From assembly GCA_041391505.1 (NCBI GenBank), contig JAWKNW010000011.1, positions 1-64,000 on the forward strand: 64,000 nucleotides of DNA. Direction: 5' to 3'. The notes beneath the pieces are model-generated. The model worked only from the letters and a program-made list of their open reading frames with translations, was not told the DNA's origin and searched no databases. The position numbers were made by a program, and so were the translations under genes. The stretch is from Rhodothermales bacterium. GTDB lineage: Bacteria > Bacteroidota > Rhodothermia > Rhodothermales > JAHQVL01. This document shows, in pieces, positions 34,843-43,597 of the stretch (position 1 is the first letter of the stretch; every line of letters starts with the position of its first letter).

Positions 34843-37383
34843 ATGCATCGGTTTCTCTCGCTATCGCTCCCGATCCTGCTCGCCCTCAGCCTGGCCGCCT
34901 GCCGCGGCGATCTGCCGCGCGACGTCGCGCGGGCGTATTCGGACGCCCCGGAGCGCGTCGACTTCAACTTCGACGTCCGCCCCATCCTGTCGGACCGGTG
35001 CTACAAGTGCCATGGGCCCGACGAGGCCGCGCGCGAGGCGGATCTGCGGCTGGATATCGAGGAGGGCGCGCTGGCGACGCGCCTCGACTCTGGAGGCTAC
35101 GCCATCGTCCCGGGCAGCCTCCCCGAAAGCGTCCTCGTCCAGCGTATCCTGTCCGACGACCCGGACGCGATGATGCCGCCGCCGGAGTCGAACCTGGTCC
35201 TCTCGGCCCAGGACAAGGCCGTTCTCGTCAAATGGATCGAACAGGGGGCGGAATGGAAGCCGCACTGGGCGTTCATCCCGCCCGTCAAGGCCCCCCTGCC
35301 GCCCACCCGCCGACGCGCGCAGTCCGATAATCCGATCGACCGTTTCATCGACGCGCGGCTCGAACGCGAACGCATCGAGCCGGCTCCCCCGGCGCCCCGC
35401 GAAACCCTCCTCCGCCGCGTCACGCTCGACCTCACCGGGCTGCCGCCCACGCTCGAAGACCTGGACGCCTTCCTCGCCGACGACGCACCCGACGCCTACG
35501 AGCGCGTCGTGGACCGCCTCCTGGCCTCGCCGGCGTACGGCGAACGCTGGACGTGGGACTGGCTCGACGCCGCCCGCTACGCCGACACCAACGGATTCCA
35601 GGGGGACCCCACGCGGACCATGTGGCCCTGGCGCGATTGGGTCGTGCGCGCCATCAACAGCAACATGCCCTACGACCGGTTCACTGTCGAACAGCTCGCC
35701 GGCGACCTGCTACCCGATGCCGGCGTCGAAGCCGTGCTCGCCACGGGATTCAACCGGAATCACATGTACAACGGCGAGGGCGGTCGCATCCCGGAAGAAA
35801 CGCGCGTCGAAAACGTCTTCGACCGCGTGGAGACGCTCGGCACCGTCTGGCTGGGCCTCACCGTCACCTGCGCCCGCTGCCACGACCACAAGTTCGACCC
35901 GCTGACGCAGAAAGAGTACTATCAGTTCTACGACTACTTCAACCAGACCTCCGAGGAAGGCGGCTACGCACACGGCAAGGTCGAGCCCGTGCTCGACCTC
36001 AGCACCCCCGAGGATCTGGCGCGCATCGAGGAGCTTCAGGCGGTCGTCGATGCCGAAGCCCGGCGCGTCGCGGCGACCGAACTCGGCCTCTTCCCCCGCC
36101 CCGCCGGCCAGACGGCCGCCGACTCCCCTAACGCCTCGGGCCTGATCGGGGAAAACGTCGACGCCCTCAAGCTCACGCCGGAGAAGCGCAGCAGCTACTA
36201 CCTCGGCCTGCTCATCGCGGCGTTCAAGGAGCGCGAACCGGCCTATGCCGCGCAGCTGGGCCGCCTCCGCGACGCGGTCAACGCCCGCGACCGCCAGAAC
36301 AACGCCAACGTGCGCGTGATGGTGATGGACAGCCGGCCGGAGCCCCGGACGACGGCCATCCTCGAGCGCGGCGTGTACAACAAGCCCGGCGAAACCGTGT
36401 CGCGCGACGTGCCGGCGTTCCTGCCCGCGCTCGCCGGCGACGCCGCGAACGACCGGCTCGCGCTCGCCCGGTGGCTCGTCCGCCCCGAACACCCGCTCAC
36501 GGCGCGGGTCACTGTGAACCGTTTCTGGCAGGCCTTCTTCGGCGTCGGACTCGTCAAGACCGCCGAAGATTTCGGCGTGCAGGGCGAAAAGCCGTCACAT
36601 CCGGAGTTGCTCGACTGGCTGGCGGTGGACTTCGTCGAGTCGGGCTGGGACGTCAAGGCGCTCCACCGGAAGATCGTCCTGAGCGAGGCCTACCGGCGCG
36701 CGTCGGTCGTCGATCCGGCCCTCCACGAACGCGACCCGGAAAACCGGCTGCTGGCGCGCGGACCGCGCTTCCGAATGCCGTCGTGGATGCTGCGCGACCA
36801 GGCGCTGGCCGTCGCAGGGCTGCTCGCCGACTCCCTCGGCGGACCGCCGGTCTACCCCTATCAGCCGGAAGGCATCTGGGAGGAAGCCACCTTCGGACAG
36901 CGCACCTACGTCCAGGATCACGGGGAGGCCCTCTATCGCCGCACCCTCTATACCTTCTGGCGCCGCATCGTCGGCCCGACCATGCTGTTCGACACGTCGG
37001 CCCGGCAGACGTGTACGGTCAACGTATCGCGCACGAACACACCGCTCCACGCCCTGACCACGCTCAACGACATCACCTACGTCGAGGCCGCGCGCGTCAT
37101 GGGCGAACGGGTGATGACGATGGCATCCACCGACGCCGAGCGGATCGATCTCGCGTTCCGCCTCGCCACCGCCCGCTACCCGACGGATGCCGAACGGGCC
37201 ATCCTCGCCGGCCGGCTCGCCGCCCTGCGCGAACAGTTCGATGCCGAACCCGGCGCGGCCGAGCAGCTCCTGGCCGTGGGCGAACACCCGCGCAACGAGG
37301 CCCTCGACGCCCGTGAAGCCGCCAGTTATGCCGGCCTCGCCACCCTGATCCTGAACCTCGACGAAACGCTGACAAAGCAGTAG
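34843..37383 (+). CDS. PSCyt1/DUF1549/DUF1553 cytochrome-like lipoprotein
   Basis: The 846-residue protein has a lipoprotein signal ending LAAC (Cys20). A planctomycete-type cytochrome C domain follows with the haem motif CYKCH (residues 53-57). DUF1549 comes next (RFIDARLERERIEPAPPAP, then WDWLDAARYADTNGFQ and CARCHDHKFDPLTQKEYY), and DUF1553 in the C-terminal third (LARWLVRPEHPLTARVTVNRFWQ, MPSWMLRDQALA). A second CxxCH (CARCH) lies inside DUF1549. These proteins pair with DUF1501 proteins, as here, and are thought to act on sulfated or complex carbohydrates by an unknown route. The start at 34843 gives the lipobox. Confidence 0.9.
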   Translation: MHRFLSLSLPILLALSLAACRGDLPRDVARAYSDAPERVDFNFDVRPILSDRCYKCHGPDEAAREADLRLDIEEGALATRLDSGGYAIVPGSLPESVLVQRILSDDPDAMMPPPESNLVLSAQDKAVLVKWIEQGAEWKPHWAFIPPVKAPLPPTRRRAQSDNPIDRFIDARLERERIEPAPPAPRETLLRRVTLDLTGLPPTLEDLDAFLADDAPDAYERVVDRLLASPAYGERWTWDWLDAARYADTNGFQGDPTRTMWPWRDWVVRAINSNMPYDRFTVEQLAGDLLPDAGVEAVLATGFNRNHMYNGEGGRIPEETRVENVFDRVETLGTVWLGLTVTCARCHDHKFDPLTQKEYYQFYDYFNQTSEEGGYAHGKVEPVLDLSTPEDLARIEELQAVVDAEARRVAATELGLFPRPAGQTAADSPNASGLIGENVDALKLTPEKRSSYYLGLLIAAFKEREPAYAAQLGRLRDAVNARDRQNNANVRVMVMDSRPEPRTTAILERGVYNKPGETVSRDVPAFLPALAGDAANDRLALARWLVRPEHPLTARVTVNRFWQAFFGVGLVKTAEDFGVQGEKPSHPELLDWLAVDFVESGWDVKALHRKIVLSEAYRRASVVDPALHERDPENRLLARGPRFRMPSWMLRDQALAVAGLLADSLGGPPVYPYQPEGIWEEATFGQRTYVQDHGEALYRRTLYTFWRRIVGPTMLFDTSARQTCTVNVSRTNTPLHALTTLNDITYVEAARVMGERVMTMASTDAERIDLAFRLATARYPTDAERAILAGRLAALREQFDAEPGAAEQLLAVGEHPRNEALDAREAASYAGLATLILNLDETLTKQ

Positions 37384-37411
37384 GTTAGTATGGGGGAGTA
37401 CGCCTCAACGT

Positions 37412-37478
37412 GCCCAATCTCCCACACCCCCATACCGCCAATCTCCCAAACCCCATACTCCCAATCTCCTAAACCGCC
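37412..37478. repeat. Tandem CCAATCTCCC repeat before DUF1501 gene
   Basis: About three imperfect copies of a 23-25-base unit (CCAATCTCCCACACCCCCATA and variants) fill the 95-base gap between the cytochrome-like gene and the DUF1501 gene. The last copy runs into the start codon region. It is pyrimidine-rich and cannot provide a Shine-Dalgarno site. Confidence 0.7.
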
Positions 37479-38924
37479 ATGAATCCCATCCGCGAGATGC
37501 ACGCGACGATCACGCGTCGCCAGTTCTTTGGCCGGTTTTCCGCCGGCATCGGCGCCGCAGCCCTGGGCTCGTTGCTCGCCGGCAGCGGCGGCGCCCCCGG
37601 CGCGGCCCTGCCCGACCTCCCCCACTTCGCTCCGCGAGCCAAACGCGTCATCTACCTCTTCCAGAACGGCGCCCCCTCGCACGTCGACCTCTTCGACTAC
37701 AAGCCCGCGCTGAAGCAGTGGCACGGCACGCAGATCCCCGACTCACTGACCGACGGCAAGCGCTTCAGCACCATGACCGGCGGGCAGACGGACCGGCCCG
37801 TGCTCTCCCCCATCACCAACTTCGCCCAACACGGCCAGAGCGGCGCCTGGGTGTCCGATTTCCTCCCCCGCATCGCGGAGATCTCGGACGACCTGTGCTT
37901 CGTGAAGTCGATGCACACCGAGGCTGTCAACCATGCGCCGGCCATCACCTTTCTGCTCACCGGCGCCGAAATCCCCGGCCGGCCCAGCATGGGCTCGTGG
38001 CTGACGTACGGACTCGGCAGCGACACCCAGGACCTGCCGGCGTTTGTGGTGATGACCTCGCGCGACAAGGAGGCCAGCTGCGGACAGATCTTTTACGACT
38101 ACTACTGGGGCAGCGGCTTCCTTCCCACCCGGTTCCAGGGCGTCAAATTCCGGGGCAGCGGCGACCCCGTGCTCTATCTGTCTAACCCGGACGGGATGAG
38201 CACGTCCATGCGCCGCGGCATCCTCGACGACCTGGCGCAACTCAACGAACTCAACCTCGACGCCTACGGCGACCCCGAGATCGCCACACGCATCGCCCAG
38301 TACGAGATGGCGTACCGGATGCAGGCCAGCGTGCCCGAGCTGACGGATCTCTCAACCGAGCCGGCGCACGTGCTCGAGATGTACGGGCCCGACGTCCACC
38401 GCCAGGGCAGCTATGCCTACAACTGCCTCATGGCCCGCCGGCTCGCCGAGCGCGGCGTCCGCTTCGTCCAGGTGATGCACGCCGGCTGGGATCAGCACCG
38501 GAATCTGAACCACCAACTCAAGATCCAGTGCCAGGATACCGACGCCCCGAGCGCGGCGCTGATCAAGGACCTCAAACAGCGCGGCCTGCTGGACGACACC
38601 CTCGTGATCTGGGGCGGCGAGTTCGGCCGTACGCCGTTTCTCCAGGGCAAGATCGAAGACTACGACGTCTGGGGCCGCGACCACCATCCGTACGCCTTTA
38701 CGGTGTTCATGGCCGGCGGAGGCGTACGCCCCGGCATGAGCTATGGCGCCACGGACGAGTTCGGGTTCAACGCGACGGAGGACAGGGTGCACATCCACGA
38801 CCTCCAGGCCACGGTGCTCCATCTGCTGGGCATCGACCACGAGCGCCTGACGTATCGCCACCAGGGCCGGCGGTTCAGGCTGACGGACGTGCACGGCAAG
38901 GTGGTGGCGCCGCTCCTCGCGTGA
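37479..38924 (+). CDS. DUF1501 family protein, Tat-exported
   Basis: The 481-residue protein starts with a twin-arginine signal (TRRQFFGRFSAGIGAAALGS). The DUF1501 body follows: RVIYLFQNGAPSHVDLFDYKP, then MARRLAERGVRFVQVMHAGWDQH, and VIWGGEFGRTPF with DHHPYAFTVFMAGGG; the Asp/His/Glu pattern is that of an alkaline-phosphatase/sulfatase-like fold. It belongs to the partner set of PSCyt1/DUF1553 proteins and probably acts in the periplasm or outer surface with the upstream lipoprotein. Length is typical. Confidence 0.9.
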   Translation: MNPIREMHATITRRQFFGRFSAGIGAAALGSLLAGSGGAPGAALPDLPHFAPRAKRVIYLFQNGAPSHVDLFDYKPALKQWHGTQIPDSLTDGKRFSTMTGGQTDRPVLSPITNFAQHGQSGAWVSDFLPRIAEISDDLCFVKSMHTEAVNHAPAITFLLTGAEIPGRPSMGSWLTYGLGSDTQDLPAFVVMTSRDKEASCGQIFYDYYWGSGFLPTRFQGVKFRGSGDPVLYLSNPDGMSTSMRRGILDDLAQLNELNLDAYGDPEIATRIAQYEMAYRMQASVPELTDLSTEPAHVLEMYGPDVHRQGSYAYNCLMARRLAERGVRFVQVMHAGWDQHRNLNHQLKIQCQDTDAPSAALIKDLKQRGLLDDTLVIWGGEFGRTPFLQGKIEDYDVWGRDHHPYAFTVFMAGGGVRPGMSYGATDEFGFNATEDRVHIHDLQATVLHLLGIDHERLTYRHQGRRFRLTDVHGKVVAPLLA

Positions 38925-38987
38925 GGCGCGCGCCGGGCCGGGCCGCAGGGCCTTGATGCCCCCCTGCCTCCACGCGGTTTCCCCTGT

Positions 38988-40340
38988 TTATACCGGTTCG
39001 GGGCGGGCGATCTGCAGGGCGCTGATTTCTTCCGCCGGATAGCTCAGGCCGTAGGCGACCGAGAGGCGGTGATAATACGCCGGCGCGAGACGGGGCGCGT
39101 CGAGGTCGGCCGGCGGAGCCAGCGTAAACAGCCGGAACGCCCCCACGCCGGCGAAGGCCCGCCACCGATCGCTCACCTCGCGCACCGCCTGCTGGTACAC
39201 CGGCAGCGTGCATCCGCCGCCGCACATGAAGATCGGCAGCCCTTCCTTCCAGCTCCGCTGGTGCATCGCCTTCTGCTTCCACAACATCGAGAGCTGGGCA
39301 TGCAGCGCCTGGCGGCAGCGTTCGGCCATGTCGCCGTCCGGATGTTCGGGCGCGCTCACGAGGGTCCGCAGCTGACCCGACAGATACGGGCGCACGCTGC
39401 GGGGCACCGGCTGCCCGGGGTCCTCCATCTTCCGCATCGCCATCTGGAGGCGGACGAAGGTCTCGTTCTCGAGCGGCTTGCCCTCAAGCGCGCTGAGGAG
39501 ATACCGAATCCGGTTCCGGTGCAGGTTCTGGACGCCGAAATGGCTGACCTGGGTGCCGTAACACGCAAACCGTTCCGCGCCCTCCGGGTCGAACAGCGCG
39601 AAACCCGCGAGGTCGACGGTCATCGCCCCGATATCCATCAGCACCCGGAGGCCGGAACGCGCCCGGGTTTCGTGGGAGTACCCCACCACCTGCGCGGCGA
39701 TCTCCGGGAGCACATCCACCTGCTCGCAATCGAGACCGGGCAGCGCATGCCCTGTCACCACGTCGCGCCACACGTACCGCGCCGTCTCGACGCGCAGGGG
39801 GCCCGGCTGCGTGGACAGATGCCAGGCCGCCTGGACGATGGTGAACAGCCGTTCCACGAGGCTTTCGTTGCCGAAGTCTTCCGCCGGCATGCCCAGGTTG
39901 ATGCTCCACCGAAGCCGGCAACTGCGGAAGGTGGCGGCCTGCTCGCGGAGGAACCACGTACGCGCGCGGCGGATCACGCCGGCGAGGTAGACCACCGCGA
40001 GCGCGCCGTTTTCGTCGGCGGATTCTCCGGTGTCGGCCAGGCGGAAGAGCTCCATCTTGAGCCCCCCCAGGTTTTGCCCTCCGGAACGCCGGCGATGGAA
40101 CGCCCGGCCGCGATCGTCCAGATGCAGGAGCGATGGCAGCAGAAAGGCGTCGATGCCCAGCGCGGCGTCGTCGAAACGCACGGCAAAGGCGCGGCCGGCG
40201 GTCCGGAGCACCACCTTCGTGAAGGAGGTCCCCCAGTCGATGCCCATCGTAATCGGAAGGAGGTAAGAGCTCACCGCACCGCCCGGAAACTGGGTCGCGT
40301 GCGTGGGCGCTGGCATCAGCAGATCGCCACGAATAGACAT
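38988..40340 (-). CDS. Actin/Hsp70-fold (ASKHA) ATPase of unknown role
   Basis: The 450-residue protein shows the three ASKHA nucleotide motifs: phosphate-1 MGIDWGTSFTKVVLR (from residue 32), phosphate-2 VLMDIGAMTVDLAGFALF and adenosine FMCGGGCTLPVYQQAV. No peptide-binding domain of Hsp70 is present. A GGGGAG ribosome site about ten bases before the ATG at 40340 supports the long start; Met32 would be a shorter option. It resembles Hsp70-like or ParM-like proteins of defence or plasmid context, but nothing beside it (DUF1501 gene convergent, a repeat region upstream) explains it. I give no function. Confidence 0.7.
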   Translation of the reverse strand: MSIRGDLLMPAPTHATQFPGGAVSSYLLPITMGIDWGTSFTKVVLRTAGRAFAVRFDDAALGIDAFLLPSLLHLDDRGRAFHRRRSGGQNLGGLKMELFRLADTGESADENGALAVVYLAGVIRRARTWFLREQAATFRSCRLRWSINLGMPAEDFGNESLVERLFTIVQAAWHLSTQPGPLRVETARYVWRDVVTGHALPGLDCEQVDVLPEIAAQVVGYSHETRARSGLRVLMDIGAMTVDLAGFALFDPEGAERFACYGTQVSHFGVQNLHRNRIRYLLSALEGKPLENETFVRLQMAMRKMEDPGQPVPRSVRPYLSGQLRTLVSAPEHPDGDMAERCRQALHAQLSMLWKQKAMHQRSWKEGLPIFMCGGGCTLPVYQQAVREVSDRWRAFAGVGAFRLFTLAPPADLDAPRLAPAYYHRLSVAYGLSYPAEEISALQIARPEPV

Positions 40341-40648
40341 GTCGTTGGTGCTCCCCGGCGCAAAGAGAAGACGTGATACGCCGGCGACTACTTGAAAGGG
40401 ATATGCAAAGCCGGGGAGCTGTTGGCGGGCAACGGCGTGCGCCGTTGCATGTCGGTTAGTACGCGCTTACCTACGGACGGTTCTTGACGGAAAATTACAC
40501 CGCTTCGGAGCGCCATACCGCGCTGCGCGGTCGCAGGGCAAGGTTTGTGCCGGCGGAGAATGTTGATGAAGTTCAAGGTTTGAGGTTCAAGGTTCAATGG
40601 CTTGTACTCCTTGAACCTCGAACCTTGAACCTCGAACTCCCCCTCCCC
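40341..40648. repeat. Intergenic region with TTGAACC inverted repeat
   Basis: Bases 40571-40597 (GTTCAAGGTTTGAGGTTCAA and on) and 40611-40637 form an imperfect inverted repeat of 27 bases (23 pairs) around a 13-base loop. Each arm is itself a tandem of AACCTTG/AACCTCG words. It lies just after the stop of the DUF1579-like gene. The rest of the gap holds only the upstream region of the ATPase gene. Confidence 0.75.
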
Positions 40649-41179
40649 TTACTCCGTCCGATGATAGTACCCGTCGAACCAGGTCGACCACGTGGCGCCG
40701 TTGTCGAGCGACTGCTCGAAAAGCTGGCGGACGAGCTGGGCGTTGAGCGGGATCCAGGTGCCGCGCAGGAGGGAGCGGTTGCCGGCCGCATCGATCAGCT
40801 CGCCCGAGAGCTTCATCGCGCCGTGCTCGACGCCCCCGGCGAGATAGATCACCGAACCGCCCTGATCCACCCAGACCTGGCGCCACCGGCCGTCCGTCGG
40901 ATCCACATAGTTCATGCTTTTGCCCGTCGTCCCGCGGGCGGCCGTCCAGTTTTCGAGCAGTAAACAGCCATTTTCCGTCTTCTCGATCCGATTGGTGCCG
41001 GCCTTGTTGCCGTTCGCCAGCATCACATCCCACGAGCCGACCCAGAAGTCGAACGCCCGGTAGGGATCGTCGGCCGCGGCGCACGGCGGCGGGGGCTGGA
41101 CGTTCTGCGCCGCGGAAGGCGCCGTCATCGCGACGAGCGGGAGGACGAGAAGCAACAGGCGGGGAGTCGGAAATCGCAT
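40649..41179 (-). CDS. Secreted DUF1579-like protein
   Basis: The 176-residue protein has a signal peptide ending at PSAAQ (residue 25). The mature part begins with AFDFWVGSWDVM, the typical start of DUF1579 and related lipocalin-like beta-barrel proteins, followed by LLLENWTAARGTTGKSMNYVD and WRQVWVDQGG. Its function is unknown; a periplasmic ligand-binding barrel is likely. It lies 21 bases downstream of an SDR gene on the same strand, so the two are probably one transcript. Confidence 0.72.
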   Translation of the reverse strand: MRFPTPRLLLLVLPLVAMTAPSAAQNVQPPPPCAAADDPYRAFDFWVGSWDVMLANGNKAGTNRIEKTENGCLLLENWTAARGTTGKSMNYVDPTDGRWRQVWVDQGGSVIYLAGGVEHGAMKLSGELIDAAGNRSLLRGTWIPLNAQLVRQLFEQSLDNGATWSTWFDGYYHRTE

Positions 41180-41200
41180 GATGGGATGCCGTGATGGGGG

Positions 41201-42004
41201 TCAGAAAAGGTGTTTGATACGGCCGCCGTCGACGGCCAGCCCGATGCCGGTAATGTACGCCGCCGGCTTGCTAACGAGAAATGCCGCGACGGCGGCAAAT
41301 TCCTGCGGCGTGCCGAGCCGCTTCAGCGCGTTGGCCTCGGCCCAGGAGGCTTCGATGGCATCCCGGGTTTGCCCGGTGCGCTGCTGGATGGCGTCCGCCA
41401 GTTCGCCCAGTCGGTCCGTTTGTGTATAGCCCGGCAGGATCGTGTTGACCGTGATGCCGGCCGGACCTAGCTCCTCCGAGAGGCTCTTCGCGAAGCCCTG
41501 CACGCCGGCACGCGCCGTGTTCGAGAGGTACAGGTTCGGGATGGGCTGCCTGGCGGACACCGAAGTGATCATCAGGATGCGGGCGAGCGGATCGGGCGCG
41601 GCGGCGGCCGCGCGCAGATGCGGCAGCGCATGCCGGCACAGGTTGATCGTCCCGAGGAGATTGAGTTCGAGCGCCTCGCGCCACTGGTTCGCGTCGAAGT
41701 CGTCGATGTAACCGGCCGGCGGGCCGCCGGCGTTGGCGATCAGGATGTGGAGCCCCCCGAACGCCTCGGCCACCGCCGCGACGGCGCGCGCGATCTGGGT
41801 TTCGTCCCGCACGTCGCAGACCAGCGGGAGCACCTCGGCGCCCTGCGCGCGCAACCGGGCGGCTGCCTCGTCGATGCGCGCGCGGTCCCTGGAGCCGATC
41901 GCCACCCGGCATCCCTCGCGCGCCAGCGCCTCCGCCGTGGCGAAACCGAGTCCGCCGCTCGCGCCAGAGACCAGCGCTACCCTGCCCATCAAGCCCAGGT
42001 CCAT
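41201..42004 (-). CDS. SDR family oxidoreductase with altered active site
   Basis: The 267-residue protein has the classical SDR coenzyme loop SGASGGLGFA, then CDVRDE, NAGG and a catalytic Tyr in PNLYLSNTARAG. The residue at Tyr+4, normally Lys, is Thr. A group of FabG-like bacterial SDRs shares the LSN-x2-R form and is of unknown activity. The C-terminus (AAYITGIGLAVDGGRIKHL) is normal. It may be a reductase with a changed proton relay, or a non-catalytic member. It is probably co-transcribed with the DUF1579-like gene. Confidence 0.85.
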   Translation of the reverse strand: MDLGLMGRVALVSGASGGLGFATAEALAREGCRVAIGSRDRARIDEAAARLRAQGAEVLPLVCDVRDETQIARAVAAVAEAFGGLHILIANAGGPPAGYIDDFDANQWREALELNLLGTINLCRHALPHLRAAAAAPDPLARILMITSVSARQPIPNLYLSNTARAGVQGFAKSLSEELGPAGITVNTILPGYTQTDRLGELADAIQQRTGQTRDAIEASWAEANALKRLGTPQEFAAVAAFLVSKPAAYITGIGLAVDGGRIKHLF

Positions 42005-42107
42005 GATTCTTAGTGTATAATTCGTTTGATTTCAGGCCCTTCAGGCCAGAAGTTAAGGCCCTGTGCGATCACATGCACACTCCACATCGTTTAGCGTTTT
42101 CCGGCAT

Positions 42108-42494
42108 ATGTCTACCCCGCGTTCGAGCATCAAGACGCATCAGGCGCCCGCCGCCATCGGACCATACAGCCAGGCCATTCTGTCTGGCGATACCCTGTAT
42201 TGCTCCGGGCAAATCGCGATCGATCCGGAAAGCGGCGCCATGATCACCGACTCCGTCGAGAATGAAGCGGAACGCGTGCTCGAAAACCTCGGCGCCGTGC
42301 TGAAGGCAGCCAACATGTCGTACCACAACGTCGTGCGGTGCACGGTGTATCTGACCGACATGAACGACTACGCGCTGGTCAACGAAGTGTATGCGCGGTA
42401 TTTCGATGAGATGGCGCCGGCTCGCGAGGCCGTATGCGTTACCGCCCTGCCCCGCGGCGCGCGCGTCGAGATCTCCTGCGTGGCGGTGCGCTGA
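42108..42494 (+). CDS. ridA: RidA family enamine/imine deaminase
   Basis: The 128-residue protein has the RidA signature at the N-terminus (APAAIGPYSQAILSGDTLYCSGQIAIDP) and the end motif AREAVCVTALPRGARVEISCVAVR, in which the conserved Arg holds the substrate carboxylate and Glu120 is the conserved acid. It would hydrolyse reactive 2-aminoacrylate released by PLP enzymes in the cytoplasm. The start ATG 42108 was chosen as the usual family length; an upstream ATG at 42063 adds 15 non-conserved residues. Confidence 0.92.
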   Translation: MSTPRSSIKTHQAPAAIGPYSQAILSGDTLYCSGQIAIDPESGAMITDSVENEAERVLENLGAVLKAANMSYHNVVRCTVYLTDMNDYALVNEVYARYFDEMAPAREAVCVTALPRGARVEISCVAVR

Positions 42495-42500
42495 GGCGCG

Positions 42501-43040
42501 CTAGATCCCTTCGACGTCGACCTCGATCGTCAGGGTCACGAAGAGCAGATATTCGTCCTCCACATCTTTCTGGCCCACCAGGGATAACACGCCTTGAAAG
42601 GGGCCTCCCTGGACGTAAGACGTGATCGATCGGCCGGACAGCACGCTCATGCTCGCGTTCTTGTCTGCCGGCGGATCAGCGAGCGTGGCGATGGCGTCCG
42701 GCCCGTCCTGATTCGACTGCAACGCCAGTTCGAGATCCGACAGCACCGCCAGATTTTCCTGAAACGGCGTCGTGATCCGTATACGCGCCCCCGTGACCCG
42801 CGCCGCCACCACGTCGGACCGCGTGTACTGGTTGTCGTTCAGAAAGCTCTCCAGATTGACGGACGACTCGGCCGTGACTTCCCGGGAGATGCCCTGCTGG
42901 GTGTTGGAAAACCGGAAGCTCAGTTCCGCGGTCGCGGGCTGCAGGGTGATGACCCCGGTTTCTTCCAGTGTATCGCAGCCGCCAAGCAGGATGAGGCAAA
43001 CGCCGAGCGTCGCCACATACATGCGCCGGATGAGGCTCAT
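42501..43040 (-). CDS. Putative lipoprotein, unknown family
   Basis: The 179-residue protein has a lipoprotein signal with lipobox LLGGC (Cys22). The mature part is beta-rich and Thr/Ser-rich (ITLQPATAELSFRFSNTQQG, ARVTGARIRITTPFQENLAVLSDLELAL) and ends without a known motif. No family is recognised; the strands suggest an adhesin-like or Ig-like fold. It is five bases downstream of apt, so probably co-transcribed. Confidence 0.65.
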   Translation of the reverse strand: MSLIRRMYVATLGVCLILLGGCDTLEETGVITLQPATAELSFRFSNTQQGISREVTAESSVNLESFLNDNQYTRSDVVAARVTGARIRITTPFQENLAVLSDLELALQSNQDGPDAIATLADPPADKNASMSVLSGRSITSYVQGGPFQGVLSLVGQKDVEDEYLLFVTLTIEVDVEGI

Positions 43041-43045
43041 GGGCT

Positions 43046-43576
43046 TCAGTAGATGATGAGGCTTTGCACGGGCACGCGGCGTTGCGCAAACGCGTCGCGT
43101 CCTCTGAGGGCCTCGAGTTCGACCAGGAACGACATCCCTGCGACGTCCCCGCCGGCCTGCTCGATGAGTTCGATCGCCGCGAGCGCCGTGCCTCCCGTGG
43201 CGATGACGTCATCGTGGATCAGGACGCGGTCCGACGGTGCGCAGGCGTCCACATGGACTTCCAGGGCGTCGGATCCGTACTCCAGCGAGTAGTAGGCGAC
43301 GTGGGTGTCGAAAGGGAGTTTTCCCTTTTTACGGATGGGAATGAAGCCGGCTCCCAGTTCGCGGGCGAGGGCCGCGCCCAGGATGAACCCGCGGGCCTCC
43401 ATGGCAGCGACTTTGGTGATGCCGGCGGACGCATAGGGCTCGGCGAGCAACTGCACGGCCCGGCCCAAAAGGTGAGGGTCGGACAGGATCGGCGTGATGT
43501 CCCGAAACAGGATGCCCGGCGTCGGGAAGTCCGGTACGGTGCGCACCGCCTCACGCAGTGCGGAGAGGGAAGGCAT
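43046..43576 (-). CDS. apt: Adenine phosphoribosyltransferase
   Basis: The 176-residue protein is full length for bacterial APT. It starts with VRTVPDFPTPGILFRDITPIL, has AMEARGFILGAALA and the hood IRKKGKLPFDTHVAYYSLEYG, and carries the PRPP loop VLIHDDVIATGGT. It converts adenine and PRPP to AMP in purine salvage. It is 21 bases after the amidase gene on the same strand, forming an amidase-apt-lipoprotein unit. Confidence 0.95.
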   Translation of the reverse strand: MPSLSALREAVRTVPDFPTPGILFRDITPILSDPHLLGRAVQLLAEPYASAGITKVAAMEARGFILGAALARELGAGFIPIRKKGKLPFDTHVAYYSLEYGSDALEVHVDACAPSDRVLIHDDVIATGGTALAAIELIEQAGGDVAGMSFLVELEALRGRDAFAQRRVPVQSLIIY

Positions 43577-43597
43577 GCTGTGGGGGCTGTGGAGGGG

